Notes: generated by a model not told the origin, from the sequence alone. Numbered from the stretch's first letter, positions 40,198-49,452 are shown. The stretch: 64,000 nucleotides of DNA from DASRDE01 sp035938175 (GCA_035938175.1 DASZHD010000038.1:1-64000), one strand, 5' to 3'. Translations and numbers: made by a program.

Positions 40198-41814
40198 GTG
40201 GCCTCGATACAAGCCGCTGCTCTTCTGCTTGGTGCGGTGCTCCTGGGTACCGGCTACCCGACATACCACTTCGATAACGCGCGCACCGGCTGGAATAACG
40301 GCGAAACGGCGTTGTCGATCCGCACGGTTCCCGGGCTTAAAAAATACGCCGATTACGGCCTGGACGGCGAAGTCGACGCGCAGCCGCTCTATTTGCACGC
40401 CGAATACGTTCCGGCCGCGCATCGAAAAGAGCCGATCGTCTACGTCACAACCGAGAACGACACACTCTACGCGTTCAGCCCAGCGCAGGGGCTGCTATGG
40501 AAACGCCATTTCGGCACGCCGGTACCCGCCACGTGGGCCGGTAATTGCATCGCCACGGCGCCGGTTATCGGGATTACTTCGACGCCGGTAATCGACGTGC
40601 GGCGCGACACGCTCTACCTGGTCGCCTACACGCTTGACGGCGGCAAACCCGCGTACACGCTGCACGCGGTCTCGCCGGCAACCGGTGAAGAAAAGGCCAC
40701 GGCAGATATTTCTAACCGCACCGGCGACACGTCCGTGCATCGGCAGCGCGCCGGGCTGCTGGAGTCATCCGGCAGCATCTACGTTGCGTTCGCCGGCTTT
40801 TGCGATCATCACGCCGGCACCACCTACGGACGCATCCTGGCCTATTCGGCGGACACGTTGGCGTTCGAGCACGATTTCATTACGACGCGCTCGCCGCGCT
40901 GCGGTAACGTGCATATGGGCACGATATGGGGTGAAGGCTTTGCGCCCGCTGCAGACGGCGACGGCAACGTCTATTTTTCTACGGGTAACGGCTGCATCGA
41001 CTATGGGCGCGTGCCCGACGGCGGCTACGCCGACGCCGTTCTCCGCTTGACGCCGGGGTTGAGCCTTACCAGTACCGGCAGCGCACTGTTCGCTCCATGC
41101 ACGGCAGTGAACGACAATCGTCACGATCAAGAGATGGGATCCGGCGGCGTGGTTTTAGTTCCGGGCACGCGGTTCGCGATCGCCGGCGGAAAGAACGGCA
41201 TGACGTACGTGTTGGATCGCGCACATTTGGGCGGCTTTCACACGCCGTGCCCCGATCGCGTCGTGTACGAATTACAAACCAACTGGGGCGTCTGGGGCGG
41301 GCCGGTCGTTTGGAAGAGCGGACCGCGCGCGTACGTCGCGATTCCCGGCACCGGTCCGCACGGCGTGCGCGAATTCGAGCTGGATCCGCAGTCGGGAACC
41401 CTGCAGCTTCGTAGTGAAACCGGCGTGTTCTTACGCAATGGCGGTGAGTCGGCTATCGTGACGTCCGATCGCGCCGGTTCGCGGCAATCGCTGGTGCTCT
41501 GGCTTTTAACCCGCCCCACGACGGGCGTGATGTATCTTCAAGCGTACGATGCGTTGGATTTGCGCCACCGCTTGGTTTCCGTTGCGGCCGGGCAGTGGGA
41601 CAACAGCGGCGGCTATGCCGGAGTAAGTCCGACCGTCGTTGACGGCTACGTGTTCGTTGCAACGGATAAGCGGCTGACAGTATGGGGCTGTTGCCGCAAT
41701 CTTGCCGCGCCCGGTGCGCGCGGCCCCGCGTTCTGGCTTCTCGCGATCGCCGCACTGCTTGCGGCCCTTGCCGTCCTTTCGACTCTCGTACTGCGCGCAC
41801 GCCGCGCGCGCTAA
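40198..41814 (+). CDS. PQQ-like/BamB-like beta-propeller protein with C-terminal anchor
   Basis: GTG 40198 is chosen because it opens directly on a signal-like segment (QAAALLLGAVLLGTG); the frame extends to 40012 inside the VOC gene. About 538 residues show propeller blades of the PQQ/YVTN kind: PIVYVTTENDTLYAFSPAQG, TPVIDVRRDTLYLVAYTLDG, GSIYVAFAGFCDHHAGTTYG, DGNVYFSTGNG, GGPVVWKSGPRAYVAIPGTG and GYVFVATDKRLTVWG. A hydrophobic stretch near the C-terminus (WLLAIAALLAALAVLSTLVL) and a basic tail suggest a membrane anchor with the propeller outside. A dehydrogenase activity is possible but its cofactor residues were not identified. Confidence 0.8.
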   Translation: MASIQAAALLLGAVLLGTGYPTYHFDNARTGWNNGETALSIRTVPGLKKYADYGLDGEVDAQPLYLHAEYVPAAHRKEPIVYVTTENDTLYAFSPAQGLLWKRHFGTPVPATWAGNCIATAPVIGITSTPVIDVRRDTLYLVAYTLDGGKPAYTLHAVSPATGEEKATADISNRTGDTSVHRQRAGLLESSGSIYVAFAGFCDHHAGTTYGRILAYSADTLAFEHDFITTRSPRCGNVHMGTIWGEGFAPAADGDGNVYFSTGNGCIDYGRVPDGGYADAVLRLTPGLSLTSTGSALFAPCTAVNDNRHDQEMGSGGVVLVPGTRFAIAGGKNGMTYVLDRAHLGGFHTPCPDRVVYELQTNWGVWGGPVVWKSGPRAYVAIPGTGPHGVREFELDPQSGTLQLRSETGVFLRNGGESAIVTSDRAGSRQSLVLWLLTRPTTGVMYLQAYDALDLRHRLVSVAAGQWDNSGGYAGVSPTVVDGYVFVATDKRLTVWGCCRNLAAPGARGPAFWLLAIAALLAALAVLSTLVLRARRAR

Positions 41815-42151
41815 ACGCTTCGCAAAATTCCGCCGCATCCCGGCAGGAGGTGAATCCGCCGGCGAAAAATGTACGTGCGTAGATTAAATTTATTTCGGAA
41901 AGAAATGAAGTCGGAGGGCAGGGTCGCATGGCAAACGGCTTGGTCGTTCGGTTCGGATGCCGGAGTGCAGCGGCGTTCCGCAATGGACGGTCTTACCGCG
42001 TTCCCGGCACGCCCGCCGGCGTATTCCACGATGCTCGGTGAAACGGCCGCGCCGTACCGTTCCTGTGACGGCGCGCGCACGCGTTCGCTCGGGGAAACCT
42101 AGAGCGCTCTAGCTGTCCTCCACAGGACACCACGCGGGCACTCTTCCTTCG
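41815..42151. other. Intergenic stretch with two inverted repeats before the prepilin gene
   Basis: No supported gene lies in these 337 bp; a 77-codon frame at 41869 has no recognisable product. The palindrome AGAGCGCTCT (42101-42110) is followed by TGTCCT-CCAC-AGGACA (42114-42129). A third stem, GCACTCTTC/GAAGGGTGC (42138-42162), includes the GTG start of the next gene. Confidence 0.6.
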
Positions 42152-43681
42152 GTGAAGGGTGCTTCGCGTGGTTATTCTTTGCTCGAGACGACGGCAGCCG
42201 TTGCCATCTTCGCTTTGCTTTGCCTCTTCTGCTTGCGGTTGATTGCGGGAACGCTGCATTGGTCCACGCTGCAAAGCGCACGCAACGCGGACGCCGCGGC
42301 CGTAGGAGCGTTAACCGACCGGTGGCGTATCGAGGAAGATTCCGCGTGGGCGATATTCACGCCGCCGACGGACGTGAACGGCGCATCGAATGCCGACTAT
42401 CACGAAGTAGACTTTTTCACGCGCGACGGCAAGAACCAGTCGTATTTTTGGTCGTACACGTACGATGCCGCCAACCAGACGCTGACGCGCTACTTGTATT
42501 CTGCTCCGGGGGCGACGCCGCAAAAGGCCGAAACGTACTCCGGCATTACGAAATTCGTAGCGCACACTTATTCCGTTACGGCGCTGCAGGACTCGTCGAC
42601 GCCCGTATATTCGGCGCTCTATAAAAACGCGGTGCTGCAAAATGGTGCGGTGCGATTTTATCCGGGTACCGCACCGTGGATCGACGGCGGCAATCAGATT
42701 ACGTTCATTCACGTGGAGACGGCGAGCGAGTTGCGCGAGTTGCAACTTTCGACGCAAACGGCGCCCAGCGGTTTCACGATCGTGCTGCAATACACGCCGG
42801 CACCGGCAGCCACGCCCACGACGGGACCGCTCGTTACTCTCGGGAAAATCGTTTTCGAACCAGGCGCGCTGGCATACGATGCGCCGGCGCAACGTTTGGC
42901 GCGCGGGCTGAACGCGCTGTTCGGCGGAGGCGTCGCAAGCGCGCAATCCGCGACGTGTTCTTACGCACAGTTGTACTTGCAAAACGGCAGTTTGGATACC
43001 AACGGCGAGGACGGATTCAATTCCACGGATGGGCAGGGCTGCGTGACGGACGGTTCGGTGCGGCTATGGGCGCGTGAGGCGAATTATCCGTCGGGGTCGC
43101 CGTTTGGCGTTGAGAACCCCGCAACCAATGGCTGCTGGAACTACGTCGATGCATCACCGCAGCGCTGGAGCACGACTGGTTATTCAGTAATTACTCCCGC
43201 CACGAGTACAGCGGGCTGTGTTTTGCAGGTGTATTCCACCGATCGAACGTCATCAAATGGCGGAGCCGCGAATGTAACGGCAGTCGTAATTGCGCCTCTG
43301 TGTCAACGAGGCAGCTTGTGTTACGCCGATCTCACCGCCACGTCCGAGGCTTACGAAATGAAATGCTTATCCGGTGCCGTTGGACCGCCCTGTGCCGGCG
43401 GCGGAGCCTGGATGTGGCGGGATATGTATGTTTACCGTGAGTTTTCCAGCGACGACGGGGGAAGCACTTGGACGGATCTTGGAGCCACTTTTGATTGCGT
43501 TTCGCCAATTCTGTGGTCGACTATGGGGCCACCTACGAATGCGGCTCACTGCACGCCTTCGAAACAAGAGCCGAGCATAGCGTACAGCGGTACGAGCAAT
43601 AGCTGGTCAAACGCTCAAACCGGCACAACGGGCGGAGGCGCTGCTACCTGGAAACCATCAAACCCTCCAACACAACCCTAG
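42152..43681 (+). CDS. Prepilin-like secreted protein
   Basis: The 509-residue protein has a type IV prepilin/pseudopilin leader: a short basic start, G at the cleavage site, then YSLLETTAAVAIFALLCLFC with the conserved Glu at +5. Prepilin peptidase would cleave after the Gly. The long mature part is atypical: a pseudopilin-like stem (about 30-270) followed by about 230 residues with eight or more cysteines (CSYAQLYLQNGSLDTNGEDG, later VIAPLCQRGSLCYADLTATS). It may be a minor pilin or adhesin tip. The GTG 42152 lies inside a stem-loop and has no ribosome binding site, yet no other in-frame start exists before an upstream TAG (42110-42112). Confidence 0.75.
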   Translation: MKGASRGYSLLETTAAVAIFALLCLFCLRLIAGTLHWSTLQSARNADAAAVGALTDRWRIEEDSAWAIFTPPTDVNGASNADYHEVDFFTRDGKNQSYFWSYTYDAANQTLTRYLYSAPGATPQKAETYSGITKFVAHTYSVTALQDSSTPVYSALYKNAVLQNGAVRFYPGTAPWIDGGNQITFIHVETASELRELQLSTQTAPSGFTIVLQYTPAPAATPTTGPLVTLGKIVFEPGALAYDAPAQRLARGLNALFGGGVASAQSATCSYAQLYLQNGSLDTNGEDGFNSTDGQGCVTDGSVRLWAREANYPSGSPFGVENPATNGCWNYVDASPQRWSTTGYSVITPATSTAGCVLQVYSTDRTSSNGGAANVTAVVIAPLCQRGSLCYADLTATSEAYEMKCLSGAVGPPCAGGGAWMWRDMYVYREFSSDDGGSTWTDLGATFDCVSPILWSTMGPPTNAAHCTPSKQEPSIAYSGTSNSWSNAQTGTTGGGAATWKPSNPPTQP

Positions 43682-43714
43682 ATTGTGCGCTTAAACTGTA
43701 GCGCTACTGGTCGT

Positions 43715-44548
43715 TTAGGGCCAAGCCGTTGGAGGCGTCGGTGCTGGCAAAGGGCCACGCGGATCGAGCATGCCCTCGTCGACGGCGCCGTTTGATTGTG
43801 AGATCGCATCGCCGGCATACCAAAGCAATGAAGAGCTGCCCATGTTTACGGCAACCGTATAATCATTATCGACCATGCTAGCGCAGCCGAGCCCGGCTAC
43901 CCCATTGTAGTTCGTAAGTAGACCTCCGCCGCCGACACTTCCCGAATTTACTTCGTGCTGCACCGCCATCCGCACGTTCTCCGCCAGCCACTCGTCCTCA
44001 AGAACAGGCGCATATCCGAGGCCCGTACGCTTCTGATTCTCATACGCCAGACACGCCTGTTCGTTCGCGTCCAACGTCATCAAACGGTAATTGCCGCTGC
44101 GCTCGATCGGATTCGACGTCGTGCTCGGCACCGGCGGCATCGTCGGTGCAACTAAAGCTTGCGGCGTCGATCCCGCCGTCAAAGTAATGGCGTCGTGAAT
44201 CGTCGCACGGTTCTTGGGATCCGCGGCATTGTCGGAACCGATGATCAACAGATAACGCCCGGCGCTAGCCGCAGAAATCGAGAAATCGCCGCGCGCATCG
44301 GTCGTCGGCTGCGGTACCGGAGTAGCTCCGGCGACCCACGGCGCTAAACCGACGGAAATTCCGGCGAGCGGCGCGCCCGTGTCGTGGTCGACCACCTTTC
44401 CGGTCGCGGCAACCGGCCTGGACGGGAGCGCCGACGGCGAGGGCGCCGGCGTGAAGACGGTAGGCGGCGTGGAACCGCCTCCGCCGCCGCATGCGGCAAG
44501 CACAGCACAAAAAGCCAGCGTAACAAGCGCGAATCCGTTCGATTTCAC
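43715..44548 (-). CDS. Lipoprotein with carboxypeptidase-regulatory-like domain
   Basis: The 277-residue protein has a lipoprotein signal ending FCAVLAACGGGGGS, a Pro-rich linker, then a CarboxypepD_reg/CNA-B-like beta domain (about 45-110: ATGKVVDHDTGAPLAGISVG, TTDARGDFSISAASAGRYLL). The C-terminal 130 residues (EQACLAYENQKRTGLGYAPV, LAENVRMAVQHEVNSG) resemble a CAP/SCP-like fold in the spacing of hydrophobic residues and the early Asn/His, but this is weak. It is probably surface-anchored, of unknown role. It is convergent with the prepilin gene and divergent from the BlaI operon. Confidence 0.75.
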   Translation of the reverse strand: MKSNGFALVTLAFCAVLAACGGGGGSTPPTVFTPAPSPSALPSRPVAATGKVVDHDTGAPLAGISVGLAPWVAGATPVPQPTTDARGDFSISAASAGRYLLIIGSDNAADPKNRATIHDAITLTAGSTPQALVAPTMPPVPSTTSNPIERSGNYRLMTLDANEQACLAYENQKRTGLGYAPVLEDEWLAENVRMAVQHEVNSGSVGGGGLLTNYNGVAGLGCASMVDNDYTVAVNMGSSSLLWYAGDAISQSNGAVDEGMLDPRGPLPAPTPPTAWP

Positions 44549-44639
44549 CCGTAAACTCCAATAAGATGAGGCAGACCGCGCATTCGCGCGCTCGCCATCG
44601 GGCTACCTTCAGGCTTACCGATTCCTAACGGGAACCAGC

Positions 44640-44705
44640 ATCTACTAAGACTTTAGTTGACAAAGGGCCCCGCACGCGCTACTATCTACTAAACCTTTAG
44701 TAGAT
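44640..44705 (+). promoter_or_regulatory. BlaI-operon promoter with two operator palindromes
   Basis: -35 TTGACA (44657-44662) and -10 TACTAT (44680-44685) are 17 bp apart. ATCTACTAAA-CC-TTTAGTAGAT (44684-44705) is a perfect 22-bp palindrome touching the -10 and start point. A second copy (44640-44661) matches it at 18 of 22 positions and covers the -35. This two-site layout is that of BlaI/MecI dimers blocking their own promoter. The upstream copy also faces the divergent lipoprotein gene at 44548. Confidence 0.82.
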
Positions 44706-44720
44706 GCACCGGAGGGAACC

Positions 44721-45107
44721 GTGGCGCGACCGAAACGCAGAACTCTCACCAAAGCGGAACTACGAATTATGGAAGTGCTTTGGCAGCTCCGGCGCGCAAC
44801 CGTCGCCGACGTGGTAGCCGCGCTTCCGCGGCCGCCGCTGGCATATACCACGGTGCTGACGATGCTGCGAATTCTCGAGCAAAAGCGTTTCGTAAAGCAC
44901 GAAGCCGGAGCTCGCGCTCATATTTATGCGCCGCTCGTCGAACGCGAAGACGCTGCAACGTCGGCAATCGGCGATTTGGTTGCATCATTTTTTTCCAACA
45001 GTAAAACGGCGCTCGCCGTTCGCTTGATGGCCGATGCACGGCCTTCCGCCGAAGAACTCGACGAAATCAAGTCGCTGATCGCGCGTTATGAGGAGGAACA
45101 CCGATGA
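44721..45107 (+). CDS. BlaI/MecI/CopY-family repressor
   Basis: The 128-residue protein has the BlaI winged helix: LTKAELRIMEVLWQLRRATV, then YTTVLTMLRILEQKRFVKHE (recognition helix and wing), and a C-terminal dimerisation helix that includes AEELDEIKSLIARYEEEHR. BlaI repressors bind TACTA-type palindromes and are cut by a partner M56 protease. GGAGG lies five bases before GTG 44721. It overlaps the M56 gene by four bases (ATGA) and sits downstream of two matching operators, so it should be autoregulated. Confidence 0.93.
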   Translation: MARPKRRTLTKAELRIMEVLWQLRRATVADVVAALPRPPLAYTTVLTMLRILEQKRFVKHEAGARAHIYAPLVEREDAATSAIGDLVASFFSNSKTALAVRLMADARPSAEELDEIKSLIARYEEEHR

Positions 45108-47323
45108 ACGCCTTTGCCGACACGGTGCTTCAATTTGCTTTTGCGATGCTGCTCAATAGTCTTTGGGAAGGCATCGCGATCGCGCTGCTGTGCGCGGTCA
45201 TCTTACGATTCACGGCGAAGACGAATGCCACGACGCGCGCCAGCGTACTTACGGTAGCGCTGATTGCGACCATCGCCGTACCGGTGCTGACTACCGTCGC
45301 GGCAATGTCGCTTCGTTCCGCGCCTCCGCCGCCGCCGGCTTGGACCACGACGGCAAGGCACACCGCGTCGCGTCCGGCAACGCACACGGTTTCGCATCCG
45401 CAAGCGCATGCCGCGACACGGCCAACGACGCAGCACGAAATCCTGTTATCGCAGCCGATTCAGTCTACCGCGCAACCGAAAACGGCCTTCGCGCGCCTTC
45501 ACATTTCAATTCCGCGCTTCGCCGTCGACGCAATCGTCGGCCTATGGATCGTTGCGGCACTGATCGCGCTCTTGCGGCTGGCCTCGAGCCTGCTGCATCT
45601 GGAGCGCCTGAAACACGATGCGCTCCCGCTCTCAATCGAGTATCGCTCGCGCATGGAGCGCTGGACTCGCGCCGCGAAAGGCGGACGCGGCGTACGCCTG
45701 TGCCGCTCGCCTGAAATCGTCATCCCCATCGCCGTCGGCCTGTTCGACGCGATGATTCTCGTGCCCGAAACGCTAATCGACGAACTGAGCCCCGAAGACG
45801 TCGACCGCATCGTTCTGCACGAACTCGCTCATCTGCGCCGCGGCGACGATTGGATCAACGCGATCGAACGCATAGCGCAAGCGCTCTTCTTCTTCAATCC
45901 CGGCATTTTGTGGATCGTCGGGCAGCTCGATCTCGAACGTGAAGTCGTGTGCGACGACTGGGTGTTGAACCAAACTGCGGAGATCCGCCAATATGCAACG
46001 TGCCTTGCGCGCGTTGCCGAAATAACCGCGTGGCCGTACCGCGCTATGGCAGCCCCGGGCGCGTTCATAACGCGACGCAGCATGTCGATCCGCGTCGAGC
46101 GTTTGCTGGAGGCGGGCCGCGATATCCGAATCCGGACGTCGTTAGGCCCCGCCGGATCGGCGGTCGTCATCCTCGCGGTTCTTGGGATCTTGGCTGCTTT
46201 TGTCTCGCCCTCTATCGCGTACACAACGCAACAAGCGCAGCAGGCGCAACACGCCGCGAAACCGTGGAAGCAATTAGCGAAGAGCTCCGCGGCCCCGGCA
46301 ACGCATATAAAAAATCAAGACGAAACCAAAGCATCGCTCGTGCAAACAGCGCCGTCTCCTGCGGCTGCAGCGACCGCGCCCGTAAGCCCTCCGCCGCTCC
46401 TGCGCACCCTGCCGCCCGCACCGGCTGGAGTAACCGCGCGAGCGACGGCAGTAAGCCGGTTCGAACTGAAACAGACGTTCGCAATTAAAACGCAAACTCA
46501 CGCGAAAGCCGAGGTATTCCAGCGCAGCATAGCGAGCGCGAACCCAGCCGTTCAGGTGGCGCCCAACGTGCAACTCGCACCCGCGACGGGCACGCCCGCG
46601 CTCCGTTCCGAGACGCTGGCCGCGTCGTCGCCGGATTACATCTCGGAACTTGAAAGCCAAGGATACCGCAATCTCTCGCTGGACGATCTGATTCGCCTCA
46701 AGAGCGTCGGCGTGACCGCGCAGTACATCCGGGATTTACAGTCGGCCGGGCTCCCGCATCCCTCGGTTGAAGATCTGATCCGGCTCGCCGCCGTCGGAGT
46801 AGACGGTAGTTATGTCCGCCAGATGCGCCGTATGTTTGCGGGCGTAAGCGCCAACGATCTCGCGGGGATGAAAGCAGTCGGCGTGACGGGCGACTACATC
46901 AACGCGCTGCGCGCAGCCGGCTATACCAATCTGTCCGTCGACGACGTCCGCGGCATGAGCGCCGTCGGCGTAGACTCCGCCTATATCCGTGAAATGCGCG
47001 CGAAGTTTCCCGGCGTAACGGCCGAGGATTTGCAACGCTTGCGCGCGGTCGGCGTGACGCCCGACTACGCGGACGCACTGCGCAACTCGGGCTTTGCGAA
47101 CCTGACTCCGCAATCCCTCACGCAAATGCGCGCGCTAGGCATCGACGGCGCGTATATTCGCGAACTGCGCGACGCGGGCTATCCGAACATTACCGAGTCC
47201 CAGTTGACGCAGTGCCGGGCCCTGGGAATCGACTCAAAATTCATCCGCGAAGCGGCGTCGCACGGGTTCCATAATCTCACGATAGAGCAACTCGTTCGTC
47301 TGAAAGCGAGCGGAATTCTATGA
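45104..47323 (+). CDS. M56 (BlaR1/MecR1-like) membrane peptidase with repeat sensor
   Basis: The 739-residue protein has the BlaR1 membrane-protease half. Hydrophobic helices lie near 8-36 and 48-68, with another near 145-165. The zinc site is HELAH (239-243) followed by RRGDDWINAIERIAQALFFF, and a further helix lies near 350-370. After a Pro/Ala linker come eight 28-29 residue repeats (about 510-739) of the form DYISELESQGYRNLSLDDLI + RLKSVGV. The penicillin-binding sensor domain of BlaR1 is missing, so this repeat array probably senses something else, or binds the secreted repeat protein encoded next. A signal would activate the protease, cleave BlaI and free the operon. It overlaps both neighbours by four bases. 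Confidence 0.88.
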   Translation: MNAFADTVLQFAFAMLLNSLWEGIAIALLCAVILRFTAKTNATTRASVLTVALIATIAVPVLTTVAAMSLRSAPPPPPAWTTTARHTASRPATHTVSHPQAHAATRPTTQHEILLSQPIQSTAQPKTAFARLHISIPRFAVDAIVGLWIVAALIALLRLASSLLHLERLKHDALPLSIEYRSRMERWTRAAKGGRGVRLCRSPEIVIPIAVGLFDAMILVPETLIDELSPEDVDRIVLHELAHLRRGDDWINAIERIAQALFFFNPGILWIVGQLDLEREVVCDDWVLNQTAEIRQYATCLARVAEITAWPYRAMAAPGAFITRRSMSIRVERLLEAGRDIRIRTSLGPAGSAVVILAVLGILAAFVSPSIAYTTQQAQQAQHAAKPWKQLAKSSAAPATHIKNQDETKASLVQTAPSPAAAATAPVSPPPLLRTLPPAPAGVTARATAVSRFELKQTFAIKTQTHAKAEVFQRSIASANPAVQVAPNVQLAPATGTPALRSETLAASSPDYISELESQGYRNLSLDDLIRLKSVGVTAQYIRDLQSAGLPHPSVEDLIRLAAVGVDGSYVRQMRRMFAGVSANDLAGMKAVGVTGDYINALRAAGYTNLSVDDVRGMSAVGVDSAYIREMRAKFPGVTAEDLQRLRAVGVTPDYADALRNSGFANLTPQSLTQMRALGIDGAYIRELRDAGYPNITESQLTQCRALGIDSKFIREAASHGFHNLTIEQLVRLKASGIL

Positions 47324-48090
47324 GGCACACGATCGCCGCAACCTTTGTCGCGCTCGTCGCAGCATTGCCGCTAACCGCGGCGGCACAACAGCAGATTTCC
47401 GGGTCGTGGTCGCTCACGTCGATTCCGAATTCTCAAACCGTACGCCTGGAATTGCGTACGGAAAACCCGTCCGGCGGCTACCACGACCAAAGTTCGGAAG
47501 ACGTCAGCTTGCGTGACCTGCATCTTACGCAAACGCAGTTGCAATCATCGGGCGGACGCGCCGCGTTCGCGCTCGATCGCGAAGCCGGCACCGTTTCCTT
47601 CGAAGGCTGGCTGCAGCAAGGACAAGGCGGCGGAAGGTTCACGTTCGAGCCGAGCTCCCAATACATCGGCGCCATGCAGCAACGAGGCTACACGATCGAT
47701 GAACCACGTAAGGTGCTGACTGCCGCACTCCTGGACGTGTCCACTGCGTTCGTCGATCAAATGAACGCCGCCGGTGTGGGGCACTTGACATACAACCAGC
47801 TGATACCATTTCGCGCGCTGCGCATCGATGTTCCATATGTGCGGCAAATGCGATCCACGTTCGGCGACGTCGATGCGCAGCAACTTATCCCGCTGCGCGC
47901 GCTGAACGTGGATGGGTCCTATCTGCAAGAGATGGCGTCGGTAGGATACGCGCACCTGGAAGCCCGTCAAGCGATCGAGCTGCGCGCGCTGGGAATCGAC
48001 GCGGACTTCGTACGCCGCTTGCAGGCACACGGCTTCCATAACCTGACGGTGGAAAAACTGGTGCAAGCGAAAGCGCTGGGCGTCTTATAG
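47320..48090 (+). CDS. Secreted protein carrying the same repeats as the M56 sensor
   Basis: The 256-residue protein has a signal peptide (MRHTIAATFVALVAALPLTAAAQ), a roughly 90-residue beta-rich domain (ISGSWSLTSIPNSQTVRLEL onward), then five repeats of the same 28-residue type as the preceding protein. The last ones are nearly the same: AHGFHNLTVEKLVQAKALGV here against SHGFHNLTIEQLVRLKASGI. ATGA overlap (47320-47323) makes it the third gene of the BlaI operon. It may be a diffusible or periplasmic ligand, decoy or substrate for the M56 sensor. No known function. Confidence 0.82.
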   Translation: MRHTIAATFVALVAALPLTAAAQQQISGSWSLTSIPNSQTVRLELRTENPSGGYHDQSSEDVSLRDLHLTQTQLQSSGGRAAFALDREAGTVSFEGWLQQGQGGGRFTFEPSSQYIGAMQQRGYTIDEPRKVLTAALLDVSTAFVDQMNAAGVGHLTYNQLIPFRALRIDVPYVRQMRSTFGDVDAQQLIPLRALNVDGSYLQEMASVGYAHLEARQAIELRALGIDADFVRRLQAHGFHNLTVEKLVQAKALGVL

Positions 48091-48121
48091 CAGCATCGCG
48101 TGACGCGCGCAAAAGGCGTTT

Positions 48122-48946
48122 TTACGACACCGAGACCAGCGGTCCGGTTCGATCGAAGTACGAGTCCATCTCACGGACCAGTGCCTCGAATCCGGTGCGA
48201 TGCAGGTTGTGCCCCTGTCCCTCGAAGACGCGAATCGCGACATTTGGACCGCCGCGCTCGCGAACGTACTTGAGGTCCTCCAGCGTGACGATACTCTCTT
48301 CGGAATCGGCAACGGCGATCAGCAGCGGTTTGGGGTAGTCTTCCAAATCGCGGCGCAGATCCCAGGTTTCCGCCGGATTCTCATCACGCAGACGCTCGAT
48401 TGGCGAAACGGTCATGTTGCGCACGGCGTGCACCTTGCCGTCGATATCCGCCTCTCCCCAGCCGAGCTTCGCATACTCTTGACGGATCAGCGCGTCGCGC
48501 GCATCTCCGCGTTTGGAGAATTGCACGCGCAGCTCGGAGATGAACTCGTCGTACCAGCCGTTGCCCGCTTGACGGATCATCGGATCGATTGCGACGATGC
48601 GCGATACGTCGAAGCGACGTCCGCCCAGAATCGCTACGGCGCCGCCCCACGAATGACCGACGAGAATGTCGACGGTGTCGGGTATTGCATCCAGAACGTT
48701 GTACAAATCGAGCAGCGCGCGGTGCAACGACATTGGGCCCGGCACATTGGCGGAGTCGCCATGCCCGCGTTGATCGTATGCGTAAATGCGCGCTTTATCT
48801 GAATAATGCTGGGCAAGCCGCTCCCACGATTTGCGGGAGCTGGTCATACCGTGCACGCACAGCATGACCGGCCCGCGATTCCCCCAGCGTTCTAACGTCG
48901 TCTGCGTTCCATCATCCAACGAAACGCGCTCTTCAACGTGGATCAC
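48122..48946 (-). CDS. Alpha/beta hydrolase
   Basis: The 274-residue protein has the fold's landmarks: the oxyanion segment CVHGMTSSRKSWERLA, YDQRGHGDS, nucleophile Ser99 in GHSWGGA, a cap region at about 120-190, and His near 252 in GQGHNLHRTG. It is an esterase/lipase/haloalkane-dehalogenase-like hydrolase of unknown substrate. The start is GTG 48946. It stands alone, convergent with the BlaI operon and 17 bp downstream of the DUF5069 gene, with which it could be co-transcribed. Confidence 0.88.
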   Translation of the reverse strand: MIHVEERVSLDDGTQTTLERWGNRGPVMLCVHGMTSSRKSWERLAQHYSDKARIYAYDQRGHGDSANVPGPMSLHRALLDLYNVLDAIPDTVDILVGHSWGGAVAILGGRRFDVSRIVAIDPMIRQAGNGWYDEFISELRVQFSKRGDARDALIRQEYAKLGWGEADIDGKVHAVRNMTVSPIERLRDENPAETWDLRRDLEDYPKPLLIAVADSEESIVTLEDLKYVRERGGPNVAIRVFEGQGHNLHRTGFEALVREMDSYFDRTGPLVSVS

Positions 48947-48963
48947 GCCGTAGTAGTTTGCAC

Positions 48964-49452
48964 TTAGGTCGATGTGGCCTGCCTGTGGAGTTCGTCGAGA
49001 TCTTCAACGGTATTCAGCGTAACGGCATCCTTGATTTGATCGTGCGGAATTCCGGACGACGTACGCATCGTGCCTGCAAGGTCGTCGGCGTGGCAATATG
49101 CCCGCACGGCTTCGTTGTGCTTCTTGATCGTGTCCGGATCGATTTTGCCGCCGTTTTGATCGACGACCCACTTCTCGAACTGCATGTACGTCGGTTTGTG
49201 CTCGCGGACGAATTGCACGACGCGATCCTTGACGAGGTTCAAGTTATTGATGGTCATTGCATCGAACCCGGGGCCGCATTCGTCGTAGCCTTCGGCCAAA
49301 CGGCCGTGCGCCGCGAGCGTCAACTTGGCCCACAAGCGCGGAAGATGAATTGCTCCGAGCGGGCCGGCCGTGTCGGAACTGATGGTCGGAACGATCTTCT
49401 CTTTGGTGCCGGCGGTCGAGCCGGTAGGCGTGGTGGTACCGGTTGTGGTCAT
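48964..49452 (-). CDS. DUF5069-family protein
   Basis: The 162-residue protein matches DUF5069 in layout. It has LGAIHLPRLWAKLTLAAHGR, then the conserved CGPGFDAMTINNLNLVKDRV, and a helical region with VREHKPTYMQFEKWVVDQNG. Members are small cytosolic proteins of unknown function. AGGAG six bases before ATG 49452 supports the start. The first about 20 residues are Thr/Gly-rich and likely disordered. Confidence 0.82.
   Translation of the reverse strand: MTTTGTTTPTGSTAGTKEKIVPTISSDTAGPLGAIHLPRLWAKLTLAAHGRLAEGYDECGPGFDAMTINNLNLVKDRVVQFVREHKPTYMQFEKWVVDQNGGKIDPDTIKKHNEAVRAYCHADDLAGTMRTSSGIPHDQIKDAVTLNTVEDLDELHRQATST

Noticed and set aside
41869..42102. 77-codon frame before the prepilin gene
   Set aside because: No ribosome binding site matching the start, no recognisable fold; composition does not differ from intergenic sequence.
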